Origin: CBDDKU01 sp965230375
GTDB taxonomy: Bacteria; Bacteroidota; Bacteroidia; Flavobacteriales_D; Cryomorphaceae
Assembly: GCA_965230375.1 (NCBI GenBank)
Contig: CBDDKU010000024.1
Span: forward strand, 47,581 to 111,580
Length of the DNA stretch: 64,000 nt
Reading direction: 5' to 3'
Position numbers and translations under genes: made by a program. Positions 36,169 to 44,513 of the stretch are shown here, one piece after another. How positions within the stretch are numbered: the stretch's first letter is position 1; the number at the start of each line of letters is the position of its first letter. The notes under the pieces are model-generated. The model was not told where the DNA came from, did not search any database, and saw only the letters and a list, made by a program, of their open reading frames with translations.

Positions 36169-36924
36169 CTATGGATGGTCAATTCCAACGATAGCCATGG
36201 CGCTCTTTCCACCATCTTGAAGGAGGTAGAAATTGCCATTCACTTCCTGGTAGAACCAGATTCCAAAGGAGACCAAAATGGTCTTGGTCGAATCGGGTGT
36301 AAATGCCAGGTCGATCGTCTGCGGCGCAAGTGTGTTTGCATTGTAGGCAATCTCGGCTGTTTCCGCCTTGGAAGTGAGATAGGTACCTTCTTCCCAATCA
36401 ATCTCGGATACTGCGCCCACTAGTTTGAAGTGGGTAGCCCCGATGAGCTCAGCGATGTTCTCTTCGGGCACGAGTTCCGGAATATCAATGGATGCGAGAC
36501 CTGCAACCCTGTCGATCTCCAGGTCAAAGATTGACTTGAAGGAGGATTCCATGTCCTGGCGCATATTGAATTCGTAATTGATAAGGTGATTTAGATCGCC
36601 TTCAGGAAAGGTTCGTTGGCCTCTCCCATTTGTCGAGTCGGACTTGACCACCTTCATGGCGTGCTGCATGAGACGGCTGTAGCCTCTACTATCGACAATG
36701 GCTTTTGTGACCGATGTGAAGGCTTTGCGAATAAGCTTTACGGCTTTTCCAGCCCGAGCAAACTCGGCCCAGTTTTCACGGGTCCGCTTAAATCGGCTGT
36801 CCGTTCTCATTTTATCACCCGAAAGGGATGACTTAAGGCGTACTTCGTCGCCGTTTTCGGTTTTTGAGAATGTGAGGTTTCCGACTGTACCGCGGATTCT
36901 CACTACTCCTGTTTGTGTTCCCAT
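36169..36924 (-). CDS. DUF6266 family protein
   Basis: A protein of about 251 residues. ATG 36924 is chosen because the family begins MGTQTGVVRIRGTVGNLTF; the 41 codons upstream are open but lack coding character. The N-terminal third has the basic phage-structural-like stretch DSRFKRTRENWAEFARAGKA, typical of DUF6266; the C-terminal half is beta-rich (about residues 130-250). Nothing in it points to catalysis. It is the first gene of a compact three-gene minus-strand cassette with DUF5675 and a holin-like protein. Upstream lie an inverted repeat and tandem repeats that may regulate it. The cassette sits inside a repeat-bounded segment, suggesting mobility or past insertion. The family has no known function. 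Confidence 0.75.
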   Translation of the reverse strand: MGTQTGVVRIRGTVGNLTFSKTENGDEVRLKSSLSGDKMRTDSRFKRTRENWAEFARAGKAVKLIRKAFTSVTKAIVDSRGYSRLMQHAMKVVKSDSTNGRGQRTFPEGDLNHLINYEFNMRQDMESSFKSIFDLEIDRVAGLASIDIPELVPEENIAELIGATHFKLVGAVSEIDWEEGTYLTSKAETAEIAYNANTLAPQTIDLAFTPDSTKTILVSFGIWFYQEVNGNFYLLQDGGKSAMAIVGIDHP

Positions 36925-36955
36925 TATATATTGTGTTTTAATTCTTAATTGACCA

Positions 36956-36970
36956 CCGACACCGTGTCGG
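36956..36970 (-). promoter_or_regulatory. Perfect inverted repeat upstream of the DUF6266 cassette
   Basis: CCGACAC and GTGTCGG, separated by one base, centred about 40 bases upstream of the ATG at 36924. The size and position fit an operator for a dimeric regulator, but no regulator is identified. Confidence 0.45.
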
Positions 36971-37057
36971 CTTGTATTTAGAACTAATGGAATTGTTGTT
37001 TTGGTATAAGGGCTGACGGGAATAGCGTTATTGGCTCTTATGGCCAAATTGGCGTTT

Positions 37058-37180
37058 ATGTCGTATTTGTCGCTTTTGTCGCATATGGCAGGTTATTGGT
37101 TGGTTTGGATGTGTATAAGATTGATCTCGTTCAGGACCTTTAGTTACCCCTTAGTTACCCCTTAGTTGCCCCTTAGTTGG
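37058..37180. repeat. Short direct repeats upstream of the cassette
   Basis: TTAGTTACCCC, TTAGTTACCCC, TTAGTTGCCCC and TTAGTTGG lie in tandem at 37140-37180 (11-base period). Around 37058-37082 the words TGTCGTAT, TGTCGCTT and TGTCGCAT repeat with a 9-10 base period. Both sets lie 130-260 bases upstream of the cassette's first gene. Confidence 0.75.
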
Positions 37181-37519
37181 TGTTTGGTTGATAAGGATGG
37201 GTGGAGGTGTTAAATAATTGATCCGCCTACGCTAAGTCCTTCGTTGAAACTTCGGCCTTCGAGGAAAGCTTCGGCGGATGAATTAGGAATGTGTGAATTA
37301 GGAATTAGGAATGGCAGTGTGGAGTTTGGTATGGGGTATTGGGTATTGAGTATTCCGCCTACGTATGACTTCGGCGGATAAGCCCACCTTCGTTGAAACT
37401 ACGGTGGGTAAATGGGGAGCTGCGAAGCAGTGGTGACCGACTGGAAGGAGCGTCAGTATGGGGAATTGGGTATTGCGTATTAGGTATTGAGTATTGGGTA
37501 TGGTGAGCCATTTCAAAAT
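37181..37519. repeat. Intergenic mosaic repeats (CTTCG blocks, heptamers)
   Basis: Two CCGCCTACG...CTTCGGCGG-type blocks (37222-37280 and 37356-37410), a heptamer run around 37276-37352 (GAATTAG, GAATGGC, TATTGGG, TATTGAG types), the GGGGAGCTGCGAAGCAGTGG block (37418-37450), and a second heptamer run (37458-37502). No gene seen. Confidence 0.7.
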
Positions 37520-38165
37520 AGAGTTGACAGGTTTTGAGATCGAAGAATAGCACCACAGAGCCACAGGGCACACAGAGAAATTGTGGAAGTCTTTGCTAAT
37601 TCCGCTGTCATTCTTAAAAATTGAACTTAATGCCAGCCCTGAAAGGGCGAAAGAACTTAGCAGCCGGTGAAACCGGGTGCATTTAGAACACACCACATTA
37701 AAGCCCTGTAAGGGCGAGACATTAGATATGGAAGGGTACTGTGGGCAAGGGAGTCATTAGGCGCAGCATTGCAAATGCAGCGCAGCGGAGGGGGTAAGGG
37801 GGAGGACATTTCGGCACCAAACTATCTCTGACTCCTTCAACGCCCGCGCTCTGCCCCGTCCCTAAAGGGCGTCCGCGCTCAATGAGATTGATCAGAGTTT
37901 CTCATTTTTCAAGCGCATCAGCACAAATGTTGAGCAGCGGGTATTGGGTATTGAGTATTCCGCCTGCGTATGACTTCGGCGGATGAATGGATAATGGACA
38001 ACCCACGATAGGAATCGGGATCTCCACTTCGCTACGATTGACAATTGTCTGCAAAAGGTAGTCACATTGAGTGCCACGAATACTTTCGGGGTATATCGAA
38101 ATGGACGGCAATGATTGTAGTGATAAAGCAAATTTGGAAAGGCCGCGTTTTGCCCCGGCCCTGAC
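37520..38165 (+). repeat. Composite repeat, copy 2 (blocks A-B-heptamers-C)
   Basis: The second copy of the composite at 30978-31620, same strand and order. Block A spans 37520-37724, block B about 37757-37940, heptamers about 37940-37955, block C from 38043. Differences from copy 1 are mostly single substitutions and short indels, plus a longer insertion of CTTCG-type sequence (37955-38040). The two copies bound a segment of about 5.9 kb carrying two glycosyltransferase genes and the DUF6266 cassette. Confidence 0.85.
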
Positions 38166-38418
38166 GTTATCAGGCAGGGTGTCTGCGCGCGGGGTTACGG
38201 CTGCGCTTTGCCCCTTCCCTGACGTTATCATTCAGGGCGACCACGCTCAGATTTGGCATAGGTATTGCCCTGTGGTGATGCAACGGAGTTTAAATGAATC
38301 ATATACTAAATTGAAGATCACGACGTTAAAAATAGACTAAAGGCTGAAAAGAGGCGATGGTGCTCTTTTAAGCTTCTGGGTGTTTGAAAGCAGATACTCA
38401 GGTTGAAAGTTTAAGAAA
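38166..38418. other. Gap before the small HTH gene
   Basis: Two CTTTGCCCC/CCCTGACGTTATCA blocks related to the CCCTAAAGGG family occur at about 38145-38185 and 38208-38250. The remaining ~170 bases before the HTH gene are AT-rich and would hold its promoter, which I cannot identify. Confidence 0.5.
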
Positions 38419-38655
38419 GTGAGATATTTTACAGTTCATAGTTCAGATGTGCAGCGCATGCTAAGGGTAAGCGCTCGGACGGCGCAACGCGATCTTCGAA
38501 AGATTCGAAATATGAGACAAGGGGCTCGCCGTGGACCGGTGACCATTAAAGAATTCTGTAGGTATTATGGCTATAAGCCACGTGAGGTACGCAGTTGGTT
38601 GCGAGTGATTAATTCCCCTAAACCCAAAAATGGTGTGGACCCATCCTTGAATTGA
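38419..38655 (+). CDS. Small helix-turn-helix protein
   Basis: A 78-residue basic protein starting at GTG 38419. The N-terminal half reads like an excisionase/MerR-type or replication-initiator-type helix-turn-helix: YFTVHSSDVQRMLRVSARTA followed by QRDLRKIRNMRQG. The second half (VTIKEFCRYYGYKPREVRSW) looks like another short helix-turn-helix (EFCRYYGYKPREVRSWL). Small proteins of this form are frequent in Bacteroidota next to mobile or repeat regions. It is the only plus-strand gene between 28.7 and 47 kb and faces the end of the polysaccharide operon. A DNA-binding role is likely; the target is unknown. Confidence 0.65.
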   Translation: MRYFTVHSSDVQRMLRVSARTAQRDLRKIRNMRQGARRGPVTIKEFCRYYGYKPREVRSWLRVINSPKPKNGVDPSLN

Positions 38656-38778
38656 GAATGTTGTTCTCTTTCCCACGCTTTTCCCCGGCCTTGAAGGGGG
38701 GGCACGAGCAACGAGATTGATCAGATTTGATTTAAGATCATGCGAAGCAGCTCAGCTACTTCGCAACCAACAGCGCAG

Positions 38779-39867
38779 CTAATTTGCCACGGGTTCAAAG
38801 AGTCGAGAATAGGCATCTTTTTGACTTAAAACCGAGTATTTGTCAATTACATTCTGCCTTCCAGCTTTGCCCATTTTCAATCTCAGGTCTTTGTCTTTTA
38901 AAAGCGTAGTCAAAGTGTTTTCCCACTTCTGAGGGTTTTGAACAGGTAGCGGTTCCGCTAAAAAACCCTGTACTCCATTTTCCAAAACTTCTTTATTCAT
39001 ACCTACTGCGGAAATAACAGCAGGTATTTTGAGTGCCATGTATTGAAGCGCTTTAAATGCACACTTGCCTCGCTCCCAATCTGTGTCAAAGAGCGGCATG
39101 ATACCAATATCGAAGCTCATCAGATCCCGAATTTCATTTTCCTTGTTCCAAGGCCTGAACTCAGCAAAATCGGGCATGTAGTCTGGACAAAGGTCAGAGA
39201 TAATCAGGAGCTTGAAGAGAGTGTGTTTATGAACTTTCTCCAGGGTTTCGAATATAGGAATGAGCTGTTGCAGTGTACTATGGGTTCCTGTCCATCCTAC
39301 CACTGGAATTTCGATATCCGACTTGGTATGCAAACTGGGATTGTGGAGATGCTCCGTATCAATCGTTGTTGGAATAATCCGAACATCATCACAAAATTGC
39401 CTTGCGTAAGTAGCCAAGAATTCATTTCCTACTACCACTGTTTTGGCTAGTTTACAGATGGTTTTGACTTTGCTATGACTTTTGAGTTTCCCTACCAGCT
39501 TTGCATTTGCTTTTGAGCTGTTTGGTAGCCATATGGCATCGTCGAAATCATAGATAAGTTCTTTTCTGAAAATTTTGGCTGCAACCCACTCAAACCACGG
39601 AAGGCCAATAGGTGTAGCTTCGCGGTGGATGAAAATCTTGCTCGCTTTTTTGAGCTTAAACAAGAAAATAAACCGACGGATAAAAGCACGGACAGTCTGA
39701 ACTACTTTTTTTAAAAATGAGCCGCTCTTATAGATTTCAGGCCATTCCGATGCCGACCAGAAACCAACTTGGGTGCACTGAGTCGAAATTGATTTCAAGT
39801 ACTGCTCGAATCTAAACCGCTGAGATGGAGCACGGCTAGCGGGGTATGGACAGATGAAATAGATCAT
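38779..39867 (-). CDS. Glycosyltransferase (GT-B, family 1/4 type)
   Basis: A protein of about 362 residues. ATG 39867 is used: it opens with MIYFICPYPASRAPSQRFRF, the usual start of this glycosyltransferase group, and lies 4 bases after the upstream gene's stop. The longer frame from 40026 would overlap that gene. Middle part: KELIYDFDDAIWLPNS and TVVVGNEFLATYAR. Donor lobe: VVGWTGTHSTLQQL near residue 190, MPLFDTDWERGKCAFKALQY, then KIPAVISAVGMNKEVL. It is related to the product of 53627-54793 (shared YDFDDA/YDFYDADY and VGWTG/VGWMGS patterns). Last gene of a seven-gene minus-strand operon. Confidence 0.85.
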   Translation of the reverse strand: MIYFICPYPASRAPSQRFRFEQYLKSISTQCTQVGFWSASEWPEIYKSGSFLKKVVQTVRAFIRRFIFLFKLKKASKIFIHREATPIGLPWFEWVAAKIFRKELIYDFDDAIWLPNSSKANAKLVGKLKSHSKVKTICKLAKTVVVGNEFLATYARQFCDDVRIIPTTIDTEHLHNPSLHTKSDIEIPVVGWTGTHSTLQQLIPIFETLEKVHKHTLFKLLIISDLCPDYMPDFAEFRPWNKENEIRDLMSFDIGIMPLFDTDWERGKCAFKALQYMALKIPAVISAVGMNKEVLENGVQGFLAEPLPVQNPQKWENTLTTLLKDKDLRLKMGKAGRQNVIDKYSVLSQKDAYSRLFEPVAN

Positions 39868-39871
39868 TAAA

Positions 39872-41263
39872 CTAGCCTGTGAAACCTGGAATTGATTTTT
39901 GTCTGACGCGTTCCCAATGCTGGCGGCTACGTATTTTCTTGGACTCTGAATATTTATACCTAAGAATAAAAAGGGCTGCAACAAAGAATGGGACGCAGGG
40001 GATCTTATATCTTGAAAGAGCACCAAAGTTATAGGAACTGAACCCTACGGCGAATCCAAAGAAAATAGCGAATACTACACACATCAATAGAAAAGAGTCA
40101 TTAGATAGATATGAATAGAATCGTACAGGACCAAGTTTTAAAAACGTGAACACAGTAAAAAAAAGGAATAACAGACTCTCTATGGCCTGAGCTAGCATAG
40201 CAGCGTTTTTTACTTCCCATAAATATGGGCGAAAAAAAGTAACGTTCACCGCTGCCGGAAAAATTGAAAGAAGTCCCATCGGGGTTTCTTCGTATTCACC
40301 TAAGGTATAACTCGAACCTCTCCCATATTGCTCGGACGTATTTTCACCTTCCACATAATGCCACCCTTGCATTGATTGAGCCGTGCTTACAAAACTGTTA
40401 ACACTATACTTTTTATTGTATTGACCTAAAACACTTAAAGCATAGACAACGGCAATAATAGCTGTTCCTCCAAATACAGGTAGAACCAATGACTTTAGCC
40501 AATTAATCTTAATTCTATCTCGCAGATATAATGTCCTCCAAATCAAAATGCCTGGTATCAAACTAACTAGAACATAAGCTTTAATAACAAAGGTTAAGTA
40601 TGCTGAAATAATGACAATTAGTACATATTTGAGATTGAATACTTTACCAGACAAGAGTTTATCTATGTAAAAGAGAAACAAACCAATAAAACACAAGATA
40701 AAAGTGTCCTTATTCAATCCTGACCCCCAAAAAACTACTGAAGGAACAAATAGAATGGCGAATGCCATTTCCTTTTCAAGCTTTGGAAACTTTTTTACGA
40801 ACAACAGGAAAAAGCGCCATATCCCAGAGTAACAAAAAAACGAAATTAGTAGACTCGTTGTGAAAAAGTTTCTTGCTCCGAGAATATTAAACGGAATACT
40901 CAGATGTACGGTGTAGTATTCCATTGGTGCCTTGTAGGTAATGCGGTATAAATAATCAATGGTTTCAGGACTAACGTTCGTTGTTTTGCGCTGGATTAAC
41001 TCCCAAAAAATTTGAGGGTCAATGAGCAGTGCTTCGATCATTGTTTGAGAATCCCTGAAATACCCTTTTGTATCACCACCGTATTCGTAGTAATAAGTAT
41101 AGACCAGACAATAAGCAACACAACAAAGTAGTTTCGCAGCAAGACCCTTAAAATACCATTTGCTATAAAGTGATGAACGCGAGTTTCTTATCCTTATGTG
41201 ATTGCCCAGCAATATTAGAAAGGCCAAATAAACTAAGGTTAATATGACATCAAAAAAACTCAC
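39872..41263 (-). CDS. Polytopic membrane protein, candidate polysaccharide polymerase
   Basis: A 463-residue integral membrane protein with roughly ten hydrophobic segments. No strong family motif is visible, but the pattern PSVVFWGSGLNKDTFILCFI near residue 175, the long periplasmic loop between about 280 and 340 (with GWHYVEGENTSEQYGRGSSY) and the placement among glycosyltransferases match the Wzy/EpsG-like proteins found in Bacteroidota O-antigen and capsule clusters. The basic C-terminus (SESKKIRSRQHWERVRQKS) is cytoplasmic by the positive-inside rule. It lies 35 bases downstream of a GT4 gene and 4 bases upstream of another. Polymerase is inference; a transporter or modifying enzyme is possible. 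Confidence 0.6.
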   Translation of the reverse strand: MSFFDVILTLVYLAFLILLGNHIRIRNSRSSLYSKWYFKGLAAKLLCCVAYCLVYTYYYEYGGDTKGYFRDSQTMIEALLIDPQIFWELIQRKTTNVSPETIDYLYRITYKAPMEYYTVHLSIPFNILGARNFFTTSLLISFFCYSGIWRFFLLFVKKFPKLEKEMAFAILFVPSVVFWGSGLNKDTFILCFIGLFLFYIDKLLSGKVFNLKYVLIVIISAYLTFVIKAYVLVSLIPGILIWRTLYLRDRIKINWLKSLVLPVFGGTAIIAVVYALSVLGQYNKKYSVNSFVSTAQSMQGWHYVEGENTSEQYGRGSSYTLGEYEETPMGLLSIFPAAVNVTFFRPYLWEVKNAAMLAQAIESLLFLFFTVFTFLKLGPVRFYSYLSNDSFLLMCVVFAIFFGFAVGFSSYNFGALSRYKIPCVPFFVAALFILRYKYSESKKIRSRQHWERVRQKSIPGFTG

Positions 41264-41298
41264 GTGCTAGGAATGGATAGTATTACCAGGATGTATTT

Positions 41299-42597
41299 TC
41301 AGTTATTGTTATCTAGTACCCGATTGTAAACATTAAAATATTGATTTACACCTTTGCTCAATGAAAAATAAGTCTTCGCACCAAAGCGAATCGAATCAGG
41401 GGACCTACTTATCAATTCATCCCAATGATCAACAATACTTTGGTACTCCAGGTTGTTAAAATTTGAAAGTACTATCCCCGCATTATATTTCTCAACCACT
41501 TCCGCTGTGTCTCCAACATTATCATTACATATTACCGGAATACCCATAGCCATTAGCTCACCTTGTTTTGTTGGGCTCGATGCCAATTTCGAAAAGGCAG
41601 GAAGAATAAAGAACACAGAGACTGTCATCAGGCTGATTACTGAAGGAACCTCCGATCTTCGGGCACTTATTTGAATGATATAAGATTGAGGGATCCCGAT
41701 ATCTGCTGCGTAATTTCTTAGCTCGGTAAGATCGTCCTGGGATAAAAATAAAAACCTTAGCTCAGGCTTTGAATTTAGAAGGAAGGCGTACATTTCAAGC
41801 ATTTCCCTTCCTAAATACCAGGTGCCAACAGAACCAACATATCCCAGGTATTCTAAAGATGGGTCTATACCATGAACAGCACAAAGCCACTTTTTTTTAT
41901 TCTCTGAGATTCTGTGAAAGTCAAAAAGCTTCAGATCAGTACTGCAAGGGATAACAAATGTTTTATTATTGAAACTAACAACTTTGTCATAGTTGTAGTA
42001 ATCTTCACTTCCGCCGTACCGTGGATCTTCAACAAGCCATCGCTCAATTTCTTTTTTTCCTGCCTTAGTCAACGAAACAATTGCATCAGAACGATTAATA
42101 AAATGCCTCTCCTTACGTTTAAAAAAATTGTAGACTGAGCGCTGGAGCGGTGAATTCAAATTCCATATTTTACCGTCGACTCGCTCATCCGCCCAGAACC
42201 CCCTCATGTCAAAGACGAAGGGAATTTGATACTTTCTCTTTAAACTGAGCGCCACGAGGCTAGGAATATAAGATCGACAATGAACAATCTGAAACCTTAA
42301 CTCAGATTGAAGGTTGAATGCCTTCTTTTTCATTCGAGCAATGTCGAACATTGTAGAAAGTATAGGCGGTCTTTTGGTATACCTCATAGGAATCCATTGA
42401 ATTCCAGATTCAGCGCAACGCTTTTTAATCAAGTCACCAAGCCGTTTGTATTTCTCTTCCTTTTCAAAGGAAATCAAATGGAAGCAGAATCCTAGCTCGG
42501 ATAGCCCTTCTACATAGGGCAAAATTTGACTTTGACCAAGGGGATCTGTCAATCCATCGTATGAAAGGTATAGGACCCTTTTTTTATTGTCAATCAA
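41299..42597 (-). CDS. Glycosyltransferase family 4 (GT-B)
   Basis: A 432-residue GT4 protein. It opens KKRVLYLSYDGLTDPLGQSQ, a signature of a GT4 subgroup in capsule clusters, followed by YVEGLSELGFCFHLISFEKE. The acceptor lobe has PFVFDMRGFWADERVDG near residue 130. The donor lobe includes LGYVGSVGTWYLGREMLEMY and FSKLASSPTKQGELMAMGIP with VICNDNVGDTAEVVE. Start is TTG 42597, overlapping the WbpG-like gene's stop by four bases (TTGA), a sign of coupled translation. It is the fifth gene of the operon beginning with the asparagine-synthase gene. Confidence 0.88.
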   Translation of the reverse strand: MIDNKKRVLYLSYDGLTDPLGQSQILPYVEGLSELGFCFHLISFEKEEKYKRLGDLIKKRCAESGIQWIPMRYTKRPPILSTMFDIARMKKKAFNLQSELRFQIVHCRSYIPSLVALSLKRKYQIPFVFDMRGFWADERVDGKIWNLNSPLQRSVYNFFKRKERHFINRSDAIVSLTKAGKKEIERWLVEDPRYGGSEDYYNYDKVVSFNNKTFVIPCSTDLKLFDFHRISENKKKWLCAVHGIDPSLEYLGYVGSVGTWYLGREMLEMYAFLLNSKPELRFLFLSQDDLTELRNYAADIGIPQSYIIQISARRSEVPSVISLMTVSVFFILPAFSKLASSPTKQGELMAMGIPVICNDNVGDTAEVVEKYNAGIVLSNFNNLEYQSIVDHWDELISRSPDSIRFGAKTYFSLSKGVNQYFNVYNRVLDNNN

Positions 42598-43736
42598 AAG
42601 CTGGCGAGTTTTTCCTTTTTATACATCCACCTGTATGTATCATAGATAAAACCTAACTTCTTCGCATCGTTCGGGTAATCCCAATAATACTTTGGTGGAA
42701 GCCCGACAATCTCTTGTAGTTGACTCTCCGATATTCCGAGTTTCTTTGAAATGTACTTAATTTGATTTTTCACATGGAGCTCATTGAAAGGTGGGGTCTT
42801 CAATTCTTCAATGGCATCATTCCTTGATCGATCTCCGGTGCAAATTTGAGTTGATAGGGTAGCCCTGCGATAGTCAATTCCAAACTTGGTATAGAGATAG
42901 TAGGATTGAATGAAATCAGTGTACTTTGATTCTCTGTGTTTTCCCCCGTAATACTTCCAGTCCAATTCATTTTCAAGAATTTTTTGGGCAGATTCTTTAT
43001 CGTAGTCAATAAAGTTCAAAGGGTACACCATTTTGATACCTCGAATGACCTTGAAGTAAGCTTCTTGTTTGAAGCCAAATAATGGGAATGACTTGATTCT
43101 TTTATTGCCGAATTTCTTCAGAATAGCTTTAAAATAGCGCGTATCTTTTGCATTGTAGTGCCAAGAAGCGGGCAAGATACCTTCTGTAGCCATGTTCCCA
43201 CCGCTAATTATAAATTGCACTCCGTATTTTGATGCGATTTTATGCATCACGGCTGGTATTGCCATATCTGTAGGTGTTTCAGCCTCTGGAACGGATGCTT
43301 TCAAGAATGCAAGTTGAATCTCCTTAAACTCGTCGTAGTCAAGTACAAAGCTCTCGTAGTCAATATCAAGCTTGTTTGCAATGTTCCGAATGTTCGATAC
43401 AGCTTCTTCAGAATTCCAACCATTGTCCATATGAACAGCGAGTATCCTCAGTCCTCTTGATTTTAGTGCGTAAGCCACAAAAGAGCTATCTACCCCACCA
43501 CTCAATCCAAGAATGCAATCATATTTTTTACCATTTCCTGCAATTTGAATTTGGGTTATCAAATCGTCAAATTTGGCGTCACTTTCGTCCCCTTGATATT
43601 TAAAATTGATCCTTCTAGTGATAAACTCTTCGCAATGATTGCAGTGCCCTTCAGAGTTAAATGTGATCTGAAGGTCCGTTGTATCCATGACACAACGCGA
43701 GCAAATCTGATATGATTCTGTGGTTCTTACTTCCAT
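42594..43736 (-). CDS. wbpG: N-acetyl sugar amidotransferase (WbpG/PseA family)
   Basis: An ATP-dependent enzyme that installs an amidino (acetamidino) group on a nucleotide-activated N-acetyl sugar, using ammonia delivered by HisH/HisF-like partners. The N-terminus has a zinc-type four-Cys cluster (CSRCVMD ... CNHCEEF). The ATP-pyrophosphatase PP-loop is LGLSGGVDSSFVAYAL near residue 80. Family signatures follow: HMDNGWNSEEAVSNI, ISGGNMATEGILPASW and WKYYGGKHRESKYTDF. At 380 residues it is full length. It lies 15 bases downstream of the HisF-like gene and overlaps the following GT4 gene by four bases. The same set occurs in Pseudomonas aeruginosa B-band O-antigen and, as PseA, in Campylobacter pseudaminic acid synthesis. 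Confidence 0.93.
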   Translation of the reverse strand: MEVRTTESYQICSRCVMDTTDLQITFNSEGHCNHCEEFITRRINFKYQGDESDAKFDDLITQIQIAGNGKKYDCILGLSGGVDSSFVAYALKSRGLRILAVHMDNGWNSEEAVSNIRNIANKLDIDYESFVLDYDEFKEIQLAFLKASVPEAETPTDMAIPAVMHKIASKYGVQFIISGGNMATEGILPASWHYNAKDTRYFKAILKKFGNKRIKSFPLFGFKQEAYFKVIRGIKMVYPLNFIDYDKESAQKILENELDWKYYGGKHRESKYTDFIQSYYLYTKFGIDYRRATLSTQICTGDRSRNDAIEELKTPPFNELHVKNQIKYISKKLGISESQLQEIVGLPPKYYWDYPNDAKKLGFIYDTYRWMYKKEKLASF

Positions 43737-43751
43737 ACTTTTAGAATGGAT

Positions 43752-44513
43752 TTAGTCGAATAATTCATTTGAATTTTCTGGATAATTGATCAAAACACCT
43801 TTATTCACCCTGTTCTGAAAGACAAAAAAGCTTCCACCCGCAACTGCTGAAGCACCGGCTTGGTAAGCTTCTTTAAAATGAGAAATCAATCCGGCTCCGC
43901 CCAAAGCAACCAAAGGTACCGAAGTCAATTTAGAGACGCTTTGAATTAGATCTATATCATAACCATCCATGGCTCCATCTCGTTCAATCGACTGTAATAT
44001 GATTTCACCAGAACCCATTTCCTCCATCATTTGGGCGAAATTTTGAGGGCTAAAGTTAAATTTCTTTTTTCCTCTGTTTGCCCAGACAAAACTTCTTTTA
44101 GACAGGTATTGGGTTTTCACATCAATGCATACAGAAATGGAAGATGATCCAAAATATTCAGATGCATCCTTAATGAAACCGGGATTCCAAAGTGCGTATG
44201 AACCTATAATAACTTTCTCAGCTCCTCTGTTTAGAATAGCTTCAATTGTTTTCAGGTCTCTGATTCCTCCGCCAACCGCAAAAGGCATATTCGCTTCATC
44301 CCCGACGTCTTTTATAAGATCTAGGTTTGGTTTTCTTTTTTCTATAGTAGCATCTGTGTCAAGAAAAACTAATTCATCTGATTTAAACTCATTGAAAAGA
44401 TGAACTGCGTTTATGGGATCACCGATATATTTTGGAGACTTAAATTTTCGGGTTTTCACCAAAGATTTACCCTGCAAAAGTAATACTGGAATTAAACGTG
44501 GACGAAATGTCAT
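43752..44513 (-). CDS. HisF-like amidotransferase partner (HisF2/WbuZ type)
   Basis: A 253-residue TIM barrel of the HisF family that would pass ammonia from the HisH-like subunit to the WbpG-like enzyme. Conserved features: DELVFLDTDATIEKRKPNL, PFAVGGGIRDLKT (first phosphate site), SIERDGAMDGYDIDLI and VALGGAGLISHF (second phosphate site). The catalytic Asp near residue 11 of true HisF (in CLDVKDG) is replaced: here the segment reads LIPVLLLQGKSLVKT. The second Asp is kept in CIDVKTQ. This loss argues against imidazole-glycerol-phosphate synthase and for a role in sugar amidation. The start overlaps the HisH-like stop by four bases (ATGA). Confidence 0.92.
   Translation of the reverse strand: MTFRPRLIPVLLLQGKSLVKTRKFKSPKYIGDPINAVHLFNEFKSDELVFLDTDATIEKRKPNLDLIKDVGDEANMPFAVGGGIRDLKTIEAILNRGAEKVIIGSYALWNPGFIKDASEYFGSSSISVCIDVKTQYLSKRSFVWANRGKKKFNFSPQNFAQMMEEMGSGEIILQSIERDGAMDGYDIDLIQSVSKLTSVPLVALGGAGLISHFKEAYQAGASAVAGGSFFVFQNRVNKGVLINYPENSNELFD

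Noticed and set aside
38742..38764. GCGAAG/CTTCGC hairpin as terminator of the polysaccharide operon
   Set aside because: No T run follows on the minus strand, and the sequence resembles the CGAAGCAG repeat block seen elsewhere, so it is better read as repeat-derived.
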